From Pelagibaculum spongiae (GTDB lineage Bacteria > Pseudomonadota > Gammaproteobacteria > Enterobacterales > Pelagibaculaceae), in assembly GCF_003097315.1 (NCBI RefSeq), contig NZ_QDDL01000010.1:105969-147014 (forward strand): a DNA stretch of 41,046 nucleotides, in the 5' to 3' direction. A model generated the notes under the pieces. It saw only the letters and a list, made by a program, of their open reading frames with translations, ran no database searches and was not told the DNA's origin. Each line of letters opens with the position of its first letter. Position 1 is the first letter of the stretch. Both the position numbers and the translations under genes were made by a program. Shown in pieces: positions 33,446 to 41,046 of this stretch.

Positions 33446-36400
33446 TTATTCCGTCTTGGCTGCAGGGAGAATTTCATCAAACTTATAGAAATAATCTTTA
33501 GAAACCCCACCACGGGTTGCTACCAGATGAATTTTTTGGTCAGAACCTTGTATCAGGAATCGCCCTCGAATATGAGATCCATAATCAACCGGGAAAGATC
33601 CACCAGGATGATAATCAAGACCCTTAGCCATCTCCTCACCTACTGAAATATTTAAAACTGGCTTGTCATCTGAACCAGAAGTAAACAAATCGCCAATGGC
33701 AACACCCTGACCAAAACCAAACTCTTTATCAGTCATTGGCTGACCAACACGGAACGTACGGTCCTGGTATGCTTTCTGCACTGCTGCTTCAAACTTGGCC
33801 TGCTCATCAGCATTAATGCTTATAACAGGTGGTACAATTGGCAGGATTTCCAATAATCCAATCTCAAACCTTGCTCGTGAACCTGAATCGTCATAAACAA
33901 AGATTGAAATCTTTTTCTCATAAAGATCACCCCAACCATTCAGATTACCTGAGATGCTCCAATGATCTTCAGAAAGAGTAAGGCCTGGGATGCTATTTTC
34001 CTGATCTAGCGCTATACGAAGCTGGCTATCTTCTCCATCAGGATCAGAAAACAAATCCTCAGGGCGTGCTACAGAAATAGTTTTTTGATTACTACCATAA
34101 CCAACCTTATATTCCGTGGGGAATTCAAAAATAAATTCATCCCCTTCCTTTTTCGGCCAACTAAGGGTATCCACTTGTTGCGTAACTGCACGCGATGCAC
34201 CCAACTTAAAATCAGGCGTTTGATTAATTTCATTTAAACCAAACTCTATAACGACTGTATCTTCACCGTCAGTGGCAGAAAAATGAATTTTATGACCGTC
34301 ACCGTCTGCCTGCAAAGCACCAGTTATAGCATTTGTTTCCGAATCATAACCAAGGTCGGGAACCATACTGAGACCTGTGCGGTACTTGATTTTATCGCCA
34401 TCCGCATCAGTAACGAGGCCTGATGGAATTGGAACATTTATTGCTTCATTTCTGGATAAAATCCGCCCAGTAAATTCTGTTTTAAATTGTTCTAAAACGA
34501 ATGGATCGATGACTGGAGGATTGTTTTCCGATGTAATTTCTACTAACTCAATTATGTAATTGAATTTTGCTCCAGTTTCATTTTTTACGACTAACTGGAT
34601 TTTTTTACCAGCACCTTTCTCAGCAATTACTCCAGTAATTTTACCGCCATTAGCAACGGTATAATTATCAGACAGAGTTAAACCATGAACGGTTTGCTCG
34701 CCTAAACTAACAGTCAAGGTTTCATAAATTATTTTCTCTGCATTACCTTCTGTAGCTGGAACAACCTCTTTAACCACATGACTACTAAATAACTTTGCAG
34801 GTAATGTCAAAGCCAGCGGGCTATTAAGTCTCCAGTGGATCTTGTCACTTTTTAGGTTTTTTTCTAACTCTACGATAGCAGCAGCGCTTGTCGTAATAGG
34901 ATAATCAATTGCCCCAACCTGGGTTTTAATTGTCGCCAATACTTTTCTTCCTTTGCCTGCTCTAGCTAATAGCGGCACAGAAATTTCACCTTGCTCACTT
35001 GGTAGGCCCGACACAACCAAAACTTTGTTTTGATCAATATCGAAGGTCAATCCCTTAATCGAAATAGACTGCTGCTCAGCAGAACCATTCACCAATGCAA
35101 AAGTTGCTTGGTCGGTAGAAAAAATTTCAGCCAAATCTATGATTTTATGGTTGTCAAATTCGACATAAGTACCATAAATATCCAGATTCAATGCATCCAA
35201 TTCAAGATTGGCTTTTTCTACAGCGGATAGATTATAAATCGGTGTAATTAATAGTTGGTCAGAGACTTCCAATCGACCTGCATTCAAGAATATTTCCAAA
35301 CGAGCAGAAGCCAGTTCAGCATTTGTTTTATCATCAACAACTATTGCTGATTTTTCAAACATTGCGCCTAAAATATCTGCTCGAGTTTGTAGATCACCCG
35401 AGTTAAAACCACCAATATCATCGGCAGCTTCCACCAGTCCCCTAGCGATTACATGCAATTGATAACCTTTGTTGAGATCATCCATGATGACTTGAACATT
35501 GGCTTCAATTTTAGTAATTGCTTGCTGGTGAACCGTAATCAGTTGTTCTTTTTCTTCTCGCAGAGTTTCTTTTTCTAACCTAGTTACTTCTGTTTGCTTC
35601 TTTAAAGTTTCTTTTTCTAACTTGGTTGCTTCTTTTTCTAACTTGGTCGCTTCTTTTTCTGCAATCTCAGTATCTTTTCCACCAATTGCTTTTAATTCAG
35701 CAATGTCTTTTATCAGCTTTTCAATTCCAGCATCTAAATCAACAACATCCGCTTCGAGTCCAGAAATATCGTTTGTCAATTGGCCAACTTCACCAATTAA
35801 ATTGCTAATTTCATTTTGCAATGCCGCAGTTTCAGCTTCTAAATCAGATTTTTCGGCTGCTAAATGATCCAGTTCTGCTTGAATTTCTTGGGTGATCGTA
35901 TGTTTTAATACATAGTCGCCCATCAAGTCTTTAGCTGTAATCTGCAAGCCACTTTGGTTGAGCTGCTGCAACAAGTGCTGCTTAGAATTATCGATATCTT
36001 CCGGTGAAGGAATACCTGATTCAGACCCAACAATAGCCAGGGTCATCACCAAATCAGAGATAGGTGAGATCATCGCATTGCCTGGGACACCTCTTAATTG
36101 ATAGCCCGTATGTAATGGTGATTCACCATAATCTAAATCTTTTGTTACACCTGCTTCTACTTCAGCAATTAATGACTGATTAATATCAGAAACTGCCAGC
36201 TGACCTAACTTATCTGTTTCACCTTCAAAATATTCAGCAGCTGCACACTGACCATTGCCATCCCTGTCAGCACAAACTCGGACGCCTTGCAGATATCCAT
36301 CGAATACCGTAACTACTGCAGGATTGACTTCCTTCCCAGGTTCATTAATTCCAGAGCTGCTATCCGATGATGCACCTCCTCCACCGCATCCTGCGATTGT

Positions 36401-36448
36401 TAACGCAATAGCAACAGACAATGCGCTGATTTTAAATCGATTGGTCAT
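33446..36448 (-). CDS. Large lipoprotein with coiled coil and cadherin-like repeats
   Basis: A surface or periplasmic lipoprotein of about 1000 residues, lipobox TIAGC, then a Gly/Ser linker. The first domain (about 45-180, counted from the ATG at 36454) has FDGYLQGVRVCADRDGNGQC with an EF-hand-like loop (D63, D65, N67, E74) and two Cys. Residues 188-320 are a long predicted coiled coil, including heptads of type KLEKEAT encoded by 21-bp DNA repeats. Further on are CADG/He_PIG-like repeats (VTDADGDKIKYRTGLSM, DSETNAITG, LFSDPDGEDSQLRIAL). A structural or adhesive role is likely; no enzyme motif was seen. The start at 36448 has GGG seven bases upstream; 36454 is also possible. It shares its first domain and repeats with the protein at 36551-39499. 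Confidence 0.82.
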   Translation of the reverse strand: MTNRFKISALSVAIALTIAGCGGGGASSDSSSGINEPGKEVNPAVVTVFDGYLQGVRVCADRDGNGQCAAAEYFEGETDKLGQLAVSDINQSLIAEVEAGVTKDLDYGESPLHTGYQLRGVPGNAMISPISDLVMTLAIVGSESGIPSPEDIDNSKQHLLQQLNQSGLQITAKDLMGDYVLKHTITQEIQAELDHLAAEKSDLEAETAALQNEISNLIGEVGQLTNDISGLEADVVDLDAGIEKLIKDIAELKAIGGKDTEIAEKEATKLEKEATKLEKETLKKQTEVTRLEKETLREEKEQLITVHQQAITKIEANVQVIMDDLNKGYQLHVIARGLVEAADDIGGFNSGDLQTRADILGAMFEKSAIVVDDKTNAELASARLEIFLNAGRLEVSDQLLITPIYNLSAVEKANLELDALNLDIYGTYVEFDNHKIIDLAEIFSTDQATFALVNGSAEQQSISIKGLTFDIDQNKVLVVSGLPSEQGEISVPLLARAGKGRKVLATIKTQVGAIDYPITTSAAAIVELEKNLKSDKIHWRLNSPLALTLPAKLFSSHVVKEVVPATEGNAEKIIYETLTVSLGEQTVHGLTLSDNYTVANGGKITGVIAEKGAGKKIQLVVKNETGAKFNYIIELVEITSENNPPVIDPFVLEQFKTEFTGRILSRNEAINVPIPSGLVTDADGDKIKYRTGLSMVPDLGYDSETNAITGALQADGDGHKIHFSATDGEDTVVIEFGLNEINQTPDFKLGASRAVTQQVDTLSWPKKEGDEFIFEFPTEYKVGYGSNQKTISVARPEDLFSDPDGEDSQLRIALDQENSIPGLTLSEDHWSISGNLNGWGDLYEKKISIFVYDDSGSRARFEIGLLEILPIVPPVISINADEQAKFEAAVQKAYQDRTFRVGQPMTDKEFGFGQGVAIGDLFTSGSDDKPVLNISVGEEMAKGLDYHPGGSFPVDYGSHIRGRFLIQGSDQKIHLVATRGGVSKDYFYKFDEILPAAKTE
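35610..35651. repeat. 21-bp tandem repeat coding for coiled-coil heptads
   Basis: TCTTTTTCTAACTTGGTTGCT and the same unit with one C for T lie side by side, with a partial third unit starting at 35652 and a partial one before 35610. Each codes for one heptad on the minus strand. In-frame repeat-number change would lengthen or shorten the coiled coil by exact heptads. Confidence 0.85.
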
Positions 36449-36510
36449 ATCCATACCCGGAATAGAAAGCTATTAATTAAGTTAAAAATAATAAACGCTA
36501 AAAATGACAC

Positions 36511-36532
36511 AAGGCCCTGCAAGCAGGGCCTT
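36511..36532 (-). terminator. Hairpin after the first large lipoprotein gene
   Basis: Perfect 10-bp stem AAGGCCCTGC / GCAGGGCCTT with a 2-base centre, 19 bases after the stop. On the minus strand it is followed by GTGTCATTTTTAG, so the T tract is displaced. Confidence 0.75.
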
Positions 36533-36550
36533 AATATTTATAGAGAAAAG

Positions 36551-39499
36551 TTACTGAGCAGAAATTCCTGGAATAACTATTGCATCACTAGTGATATTCA
36601 CACCACCGAGGATTGCTGAAACGTAAAAGGTGAACGCTTCTGACACTGCAGTCGGAGTACCACCAATGGTGATTGAGGTCGGAGCCGCAAAATCTAAAGC
36701 TATTCCAGCTGGCAAATCGACATGATTACCACTGGCATCAGTCGAATCGAAACTAGTCAAACCTGTCGAATCGACCCATGGCGTATCATCTAGGCTAGTC
36801 TCCGCAACTGTCACGCCAACATTCCAAGTCAAGCCATCGATAACAGCTTGAGCATTGGATACAAAATCATCAGCAAACGCTGGTGGGGTAGCCACTGAAC
36901 CTACCGGAATTTCTTTTTCCAGCGCACCTTCACCATCACTAATTACCAGAATAATTTTCTGGTCAGCAGCAACAGATTCCAAAGCACCTTCCAAGAAGAT
37001 ATCGCCATTACGTGTTTTGATTACCAAGCCAGCCGCTGAACCTTCTTTTAAAGTGATAGAAATTGGTTGAGGGCCATCAATGTCTTTAAATAACTCACCA
37101 ATCTTTTCTGAAATTTTAACACCAACAATTAATTGGTCAGTGATTCTCTTTTCAAACCGGCTATAAGCCCAAGATTTTGCTGTAGGCACAGAGTTTGGAG
37201 TATCAGCAATTTCAGGCAATGAGAATTTGACTTCATTTGTAGCGCCACTATCACTTGTTGCAATAATATGAACAAACTTGCCAGTACCAAACTCTTCAAG
37301 CGTACCAGTTACCTGAGCAGGTGATCCGGGAACAAACGGAGGCATAGCGTTTACCTTAGCTTTATACGCCCATCCCTTAACCATCTGATTGCCAGAGGTA
37401 TATTCAAGATCATCAAACTCATCTACGCCATTAAAAAGTTCATAAGCCAACTCAAACGTATATTTTTGATATTCATTTAACGTGGCAGCCTGAATTTTAT
37501 TCTTCAGCTCACTCAAAGCCGATTTATTAACAGTTGGACCAGGCAATGCTACAAGCTCAGGTAATTCGAACTCAAACTTGGCTGTTGCCTTTTTACTATC
37601 GGTTGCAATCAATTCTATTTTCAGATCTGCACCAGCTTGGGTAACAATTCCTGAAATAGTTGAAGTACCAGCATCAAAGCTTAAACCTTTAACAGTGGCA
37701 TCAGATAACACAATTGTCAGCTCATCGCCTTCTGGATCAGAGAATAAACCAGTTGGCACTGAAACATTCATCGCCCCCATGTGAGCCCACTCAACAGCGT
37801 CCAATGCAGTTGCCAGTGCGCTATCTGCATCAGGGTCAATAGTTGGTGCTTGATTACTTGAAATAATAGTGATTGCTAAGTCAACAGAAGCAACAAACCC
37901 TTCGGAAGATTCTGCCTTCAAGACCAAGGTGTATTGACCCTCAGTCACAGGAGTACCAGTCAAGCTCAGTGCATTAGCTGATGTGTTACCTTGGCCAATT
38001 ACAGCAGTTAAACCACTTTCTGCAGCAAGGCCAGACACAGTAAATGTCAAATTTTCAGTTCCAAACAATGCTGCTAAGTCAGCAACAAGCTCTTCAGAAA
38101 TTTGTATTGGATTATCAATATCCAGCGATAATCCTGCGGCCTTATCTTTTGCGATCTGAGCAATATCAGCAGCAACTACTGGAGCCACATCCAATTCACC
38201 GATAGTTGCCACGCCTTGCTCATCAATCGTTACCATAATACGGGCTTTAGAAAGCTCGTCTGCTGAGCTGCTTTTAACTTTTTCGGCAACGTCAGCTGCA
38301 ACAGTTCTTAAGATTTCAACTCTTTTCCCGCTGTCAGCTGGAACATTGGCATTCATAGCAACCGATGCTAGCGCTTGAGAAATCTTATAAATGCGCGCGG
38401 CTTTATCAGTGTCTAGCACCACATAATTTGCTTTTACATCAGCTTCGGTATAACTAGCAGCACCAGGTGCCAATAGTTCGAGAACTTCCAGCAAAGCTGC
38501 TTGTGTAGAAATATTTCCTTGCTGTGCGATGCGCAAAATTAAATCAGTCATAGGACTGATTACTGAACTGCCCTGTTCTGCTTGCATCATTAATGTGCGT
38601 GATAAAACTTTATCGCCATTATCACTATCAATAGCGACGCCTTGCTCAGCAACAACAATCAAATTGCCTTGTGGAAAATCTACATTAGAAACTGTCAATC
38701 GACCAATGCTATCGGTTGAGCCTTCTAAAAATTCATCATCTGCACAGGCATTATCAGCATTTGTATCGACACAGATTTTTGCATTCTGCAAATAACCATC
38801 AATCGCAGTTAAAGTTCTATATGCCAGCTGCGCCGTTAAAGAAACTTTTGCGCCTGATGTATCAGTTGCTTGAATTTCAATACTTGAAACGCTTACATCA
38901 GAAACATTACCAGACAAGGTACCTTCGCTATATTGCAAACCAGCTGGTGAAGTTACCGCTATAGTAAGTTCATCTTTATCTGCATCGATAAATAACGATT
39001 CTAAATCCAAATTTTCCAGAGAGAAATCTGAATTGAACGTTATCGGGCTGACTTTGGTAGATAATTGCTGGGATGCATTTTCAATTGCTGTTGGCGCTCG
39101 GTTTTCAACAACTGGCAACACAACATTCAAAGTTATACTTGCGCCGGATGGGTCGGTAGCAAGCAGTATGATTGTTTGCTGCTGCTTTAAATTAGCAACA
39201 GTGCCTGACAGTACGCCATCGTTAAAAGCAACAGTATTGGCCATATCACCTTTTACTGTAACTTCTAGTTTATCACCGTCAGCATCTACAAAAAGCTTGG
39301 AGATACCCAAACCACTAATTTGAAAAGCAACACCAGGTTGAATATTTGCTTGTTCCATAGCACTTGCAATAACTGTTTCTGCACCAGTAGCAACAGTTGG
39401 AGCTTGATTTACTTTATCGCTAGTAGAATCCGATCCGGCCCCGCAACCTGCCAACGCTAAAGTCAGTGCTACCGTTAACGGCTTTAAGTACAACTTCAT
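36551..39499 (-). CDS. Large lipoprotein with cadherin-like repeats
   Basis: A predicted surface or periplasmic lipoprotein of 982 residues, lipobox ALAGC with Cys at 19. Two or three cadherin-like (CADG/He_PIG) repeats follow, each opening with a N-x-APT motif and carrying FVDADGDKLEVTV, FIDADKDELTIAV or FSDPEGDELTIVL, the usual calcium-binding type. A domain near residue 230-330 has AIDGYLQNAKICVDTNADNAC with a perfect EF-hand-like loop spacing (D, N, D, E at 1, 3, 5, 12). It is homologous to the first domain of the next protein. The start at 39499 follows a GGGTGGGAATGAT Shine-Dalgarno; an ATG at 39514 is in frame but lies before that site. It is the first gene of the surface block. Confidence 0.82.
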   Translation of the reverse strand: MKLYLKPLTVALTLALAGCGAGSDSTSDKVNQAPTVATGAETVIASAMEQANIQPGVAFQISGLGISKLFVDADGDKLEVTVKGDMANTVAFNDGVLSGTVANLKQQQTIILLATDPSGASITLNVVLPVVENRAPTAIENASQQLSTKVSPITFNSDFSLENLDLESLFIDADKDELTIAVTSPAGLQYSEGTLSGNVSDVSVSSIEIQATDTSGAKVSLTAQLAYRTLTAIDGYLQNAKICVDTNADNACADDEFLEGSTDSIGRLTVSNVDFPQGNLIVVAEQGVAIDSDNGDKVLSRTLMMQAEQGSSVISPMTDLILRIAQQGNISTQAALLEVLELLAPGAASYTEADVKANYVVLDTDKAARIYKISQALASVAMNANVPADSGKRVEILRTVAADVAEKVKSSSADELSKARIMVTIDEQGVATIGELDVAPVVAADIAQIAKDKAAGLSLDIDNPIQISEELVADLAALFGTENLTFTVSGLAAESGLTAVIGQGNTSANALSLTGTPVTEGQYTLVLKAESSEGFVASVDLAITIISSNQAPTIDPDADSALATALDAVEWAHMGAMNVSVPTGLFSDPEGDELTIVLSDATVKGLSFDAGTSTISGIVTQAGADLKIELIATDSKKATAKFEFELPELVALPGPTVNKSALSELKNKIQAATLNEYQKYTFELAYELFNGVDEFDDLEYTSGNQMVKGWAYKAKVNAMPPFVPGSPAQVTGTLEEFGTGKFVHIIATSDSGATNEVKFSLPEIADTPNSVPTAKSWAYSRFEKRITDQLIVGVKISEKIGELFKDIDGPQPISITLKEGSAAGLVIKTRNGDIFLEGALESVAADQKIILVISDGEGALEKEIPVGSVATPPAFADDFVSNAQAVIDGLTWNVGVTVAETSLDDTPWVDSTGLTSFDSTDASGNHVDLPAGIALDFAAPTSITIGGTPTAVSEAFTFYVSAILGGVNITSDAIVIPGISAQ

Positions 39500-39540
39500 A
39501 TCATTCCCACCCATTTTCTTTGTTGTATCTGCTTTGTATT

Positions 39541-39560
39541 AAAATTGCTCTTTTGAGCAA
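39541..39560 (-). promoter_or_regulatory. Terminator-like hairpin in the leader of the first surface gene
   Basis: On the minus strand, TTGCTC pairs with GAGCAA around AAAA and is followed directly by TTTT. It lies about 40 bases upstream of the start codon and downstream of the candidate promoter, so it could attenuate the surface block. The stem is only 6 bp. Confidence 0.5.
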
Positions 39561-39581
39561 ACATTCGCAAAATATTTTTAA

Positions 39582-39611
39582 CATTTACCATTTTGATGCA
39601 ACAAACGTCAA
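39582..39611 (-). promoter_or_regulatory. Candidate sigma-70 promoter for the surface block
   Basis: On the minus strand, TTGACG (39606-39611) and TAAATG (39582-39587) are separated by 18 bases. The -10 match is moderate. It is placed about 80-110 bases before the start codon. Confidence 0.3.
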
Positions 39612-40512
39612 TTCGATTGCAAAAAAAACTGACTAAATGCAAGTTTTAACCATACAGAGTGGTTCAACATGTTAAGCATTGACTTACGGCAAGTTTTTGT
39701 GCGGGCGCTGAAACATTAAATATTACCGCTATCGCATCATAAAAAAATATTACTTCACAGATAGATACGCTACTTTTTCTTTAAGCCGTTTCAAACATTC
39801 ACTTAGAGAATAAAATGTATAACGCGACAAAAGCCTCATTTTATATATGTTTTTTACTGCAAAAAGGGCTTAGTAGTGCTAAACAGATAAATTTCAGTTG
39901 GTCAAGCCATGAGCAACCCACTCAAAGCATTTACGCATGGATTTAAAACATTTTTTTATTAAAGCTAATAGCTTTGTAGATTCATTTAAAATGCATCTTT
40001 TTGTTTGGAAGATATAATAAACAACGACTAACAATTAATTTTCTGAAAATGACTTGCCTATGCAAGCAGTATGAGAAACCTTAATTAATATTCAATCCTC
40101 ACAAACAACTTCCATGCAAAGGCAAAACACATTTTTAAAAAACTACTTTTTAAATATAAAAAGTGGTCTTAACTACTTTTAGCTATAAGTATTTATAAGT
40201 TTTGGCTATCCGTGCCATTCTTAATTAAACTATTTTATTCAAACAAGTAAGCCTTTTTTATTCTTTATTGATAAACCCATTAAAAATTTAGGGTTGCTTT
40301 GTGTAGCACAAGCGGTCTATTTGATGCACATAACAAACTCTTTTTTTACTATCGCCTACATCTCGCTGTTCCGCTCAACCAAATCAAGGAATGCTGATGC
40401 TGTCACAACACCTAATACCATTACTTCGAAAGGGGGGGTGCAGAGCCAAACAATGCGCTGAGATGTTATTACAACTCCTTCAAATCATTACTGAGTTGGG
40501 ATTTTCTATTTA

Positions 40513-40629
40513 GCGCCTGGCGGTAATGTCCTCGTATTTGGAGACGCCATATAGCCATTAACACTTGGATGTTCACTTCTGGGGGTGGGGGAATAATTAA
40601 TAGTTACAGGTTCTACCGCTTCTCTGGCG
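40513..40629 (-). pseudogene. Heavily decayed 5S rRNA copy (copy C)
   Basis: It aligns with the intact 5S copy over its full length, with many changes. TTTAGCGCCTGGCGGTAATG matches TTTGGCGCTTGGCGGTGACC; CACTTCTG is kept; the far end reads CAGGTTCTACCGC against CAGGTGGTTCCCACTCGC. The flanking GGGATTTTCTATTT is retained and a degraded hairpin lies before it. Confidence 0.8.
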
Positions 40630-40700
40630 AACTCCAATATTCAAGGCCAATCATTAGCTGAACATTGATTTCTTTTATTTTTTACGCACAAATTTTAAAC

Positions 40701-40734
40701 AAAAAAAATCCCAGATCATTGCTGATCTGGGATT
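40701..40734 (-). terminator. Terminator of 5S copy B
   Basis: Perfect 12-bp stem AATCCCAGATCA / TGATCTGGGATT with a 4-base loop, followed on the minus strand by a run of eight T. Confidence 0.92.
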
Positions 40735-40743
40735 TTCTATTTG

Positions 40744-40850
40744 GCGCTTGGCGGTGACCTACTCTCACATGGGGAAGCCCCACACTACCATCGGCGCTAA
40801 GTGGTTTTATTTCTGCTAAATTCGGGAATAGTGGATGGATTCAGGTGGCA
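40744..40850 (-). pseudogene. Partly decayed 5S rRNA copy (copy B)
   Basis: The 3' two-thirds of the gene plus its downstream spacer (79 bases, 40729-40807) are identical to the intact copy 191 bases to the right. The 5' part has changes and inserted bases (TTCTGCTAAATTCGGGAATAG) and stops at GGTGG. The 5' terminal strand that would close helix I is absent, so it cannot be a normal 5S rRNA. Confidence 0.85.
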
Positions 40851-40890
40851 GTTTTTTTTAAATGATTTTCCTGCACACTCAAATTTCAAA

Positions 40891-40925
40891 TAAAAAAAAT
40901 CCCAAATCATTTCTGACTCGGGATT
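40891..40925 (-). terminator. Terminator of the rRNA operon after the intact 5S gene
   Basis: On the minus-strand RNA, AAUCCCGAGUCA pairs fully with UGAUUUGGGAUU (12 bp with two G-U pairs), followed by a T run. The wobbles fit only minus-strand RNA. Confidence 0.92.
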
Positions 40926-40935
40926 TTCTATTTGG

Positions 40936-41046
40936 CGCTTGGCGGTGACCTACTCTCACATGGGGAAGCCCCACACTACCATCGGCGCTAAGTGGTTTCA
41001 CTTCTGAGTTCGGGATGGATTCAGGTGGTTCCCACTCGCTATTGCC
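40936..41046 (-). rRNA. rrf: 5S ribosomal RNA, cut at its 5' end by the window edge
   Basis: Component of the large ribosomal subunit. The reverse strand reads through the conserved 5S landmarks: CCGAACTCAGAAGTG, TAGCGCCGATGGTAGTGTGG, CCCCATGTGAGAGTAGG and a 3' end CCGCCAAGC. About 111 bases are visible; the last few bases of the 5' end lie beyond position 41046. It is transcribed leftwards as the last gene of an rRNA operon, whose 23S would lie outside the window. Confidence 0.95.

Larger units (their letters stand above)
39500..40512. other. AT-rich 1-kb region between the surface block and the rRNA operon end
   Basis: No gene or tRNA recognised. It contains the leader and probable promoter of the lipoprotein gene at its left end. 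At 40142-40167 there is an AT-rich inverted repeat (ACTACTTTTT / AAAAAGTGGT) of unclear role. The right end holds the remnant of a 5S-type terminator (about 40473-40504). Confidence 0.5.

Noticed and set aside
29106-33501. Plus-strand open frames of 60-150 codons opposite the metalloprotease gene
   Set aside because: They are antisense shadows of a long, well-supported gene, with no start signals or recognisable domains.
40142-40167. AT-rich inverted repeat as a terminator or RNA gene
   Set aside because: Weak A-T pairing with no neighbouring gene to end and no support for a transcript; such repeats arise easily in AT-rich DNA.

Overview
The window looks like chromosomal DNA of a marine-type gammaproteobacterium of moderate to low G+C. 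The evidence is a YacL/UPF0231 protein (a gammaproteobacterial family), a biosynthetic alanine racemase, Aap-type and Opp/Yej-type ABC importers, many lipoproteins with standard Lol/Lsp lipoboxes, and a 5S rRNA gene of gammaproteobacterial type. No species is assigned. No tRNA gene, CRISPR array or prophage was recognised.

Layout. 1-1700: a pyrophosphate-type phosphofructokinase with its own terminator. 1700-5340: a small family of secreted proteins of unknown function, amplified in tandem. It has two intact genes (2127-2921, 3258-4049) and two decayed copies (about 1840-1975 and 4480-4860), is bounded by a 69-bp imperfect direct repeat, and carries a 17-bp minisatellite over the stop codons. 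5405-8086: a formate/nitrite-type channel with a co-directional CBS-domain protein, divergent from a LysR regulator. 8219-10072: yacL and alr. 10611-15729: an amidase followed by a complete ribose-type ABC importer (binding protein, double ATPase, permease), ending in a hairpin and a truncated ISL3-type insertion sequence. 16324-20424 (minus strand): aapJQMP, a general amino-acid importer. 20752-26909 (minus): an oligopeptide importer whose binding protein has both a lipobox and a C-terminal membrane anchor. 27440-39499 (minus): a four-gene surface block with two roughly 1000-residue lipoproteins bearing cadherin-like repeats and EF-hand-like loops, a 1611-residue lipoprotein zinc metalloprotease, and a small beta-barrel outer-membrane protein. 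40513-41046: the 3' end of an rRNA operon on the minus strand, with one intact 5S gene (cut by the window edge) and two progressively decayed 5S copies in tandem.

How the parts may work together. From 39.5 kb down to 16.3 kb everything is on the minus strand and fits a theme of surface proteolysis, peptide uptake and amino-acid uptake. That is inference from gene order, because terminators separate the blocks. The strongest candidate for an undescribed system is the surface block at 27.4-39.5 kb. The second is the tandem secreted-protein family at 1.8-4.9 kb, which shows birth and death of copies in place.
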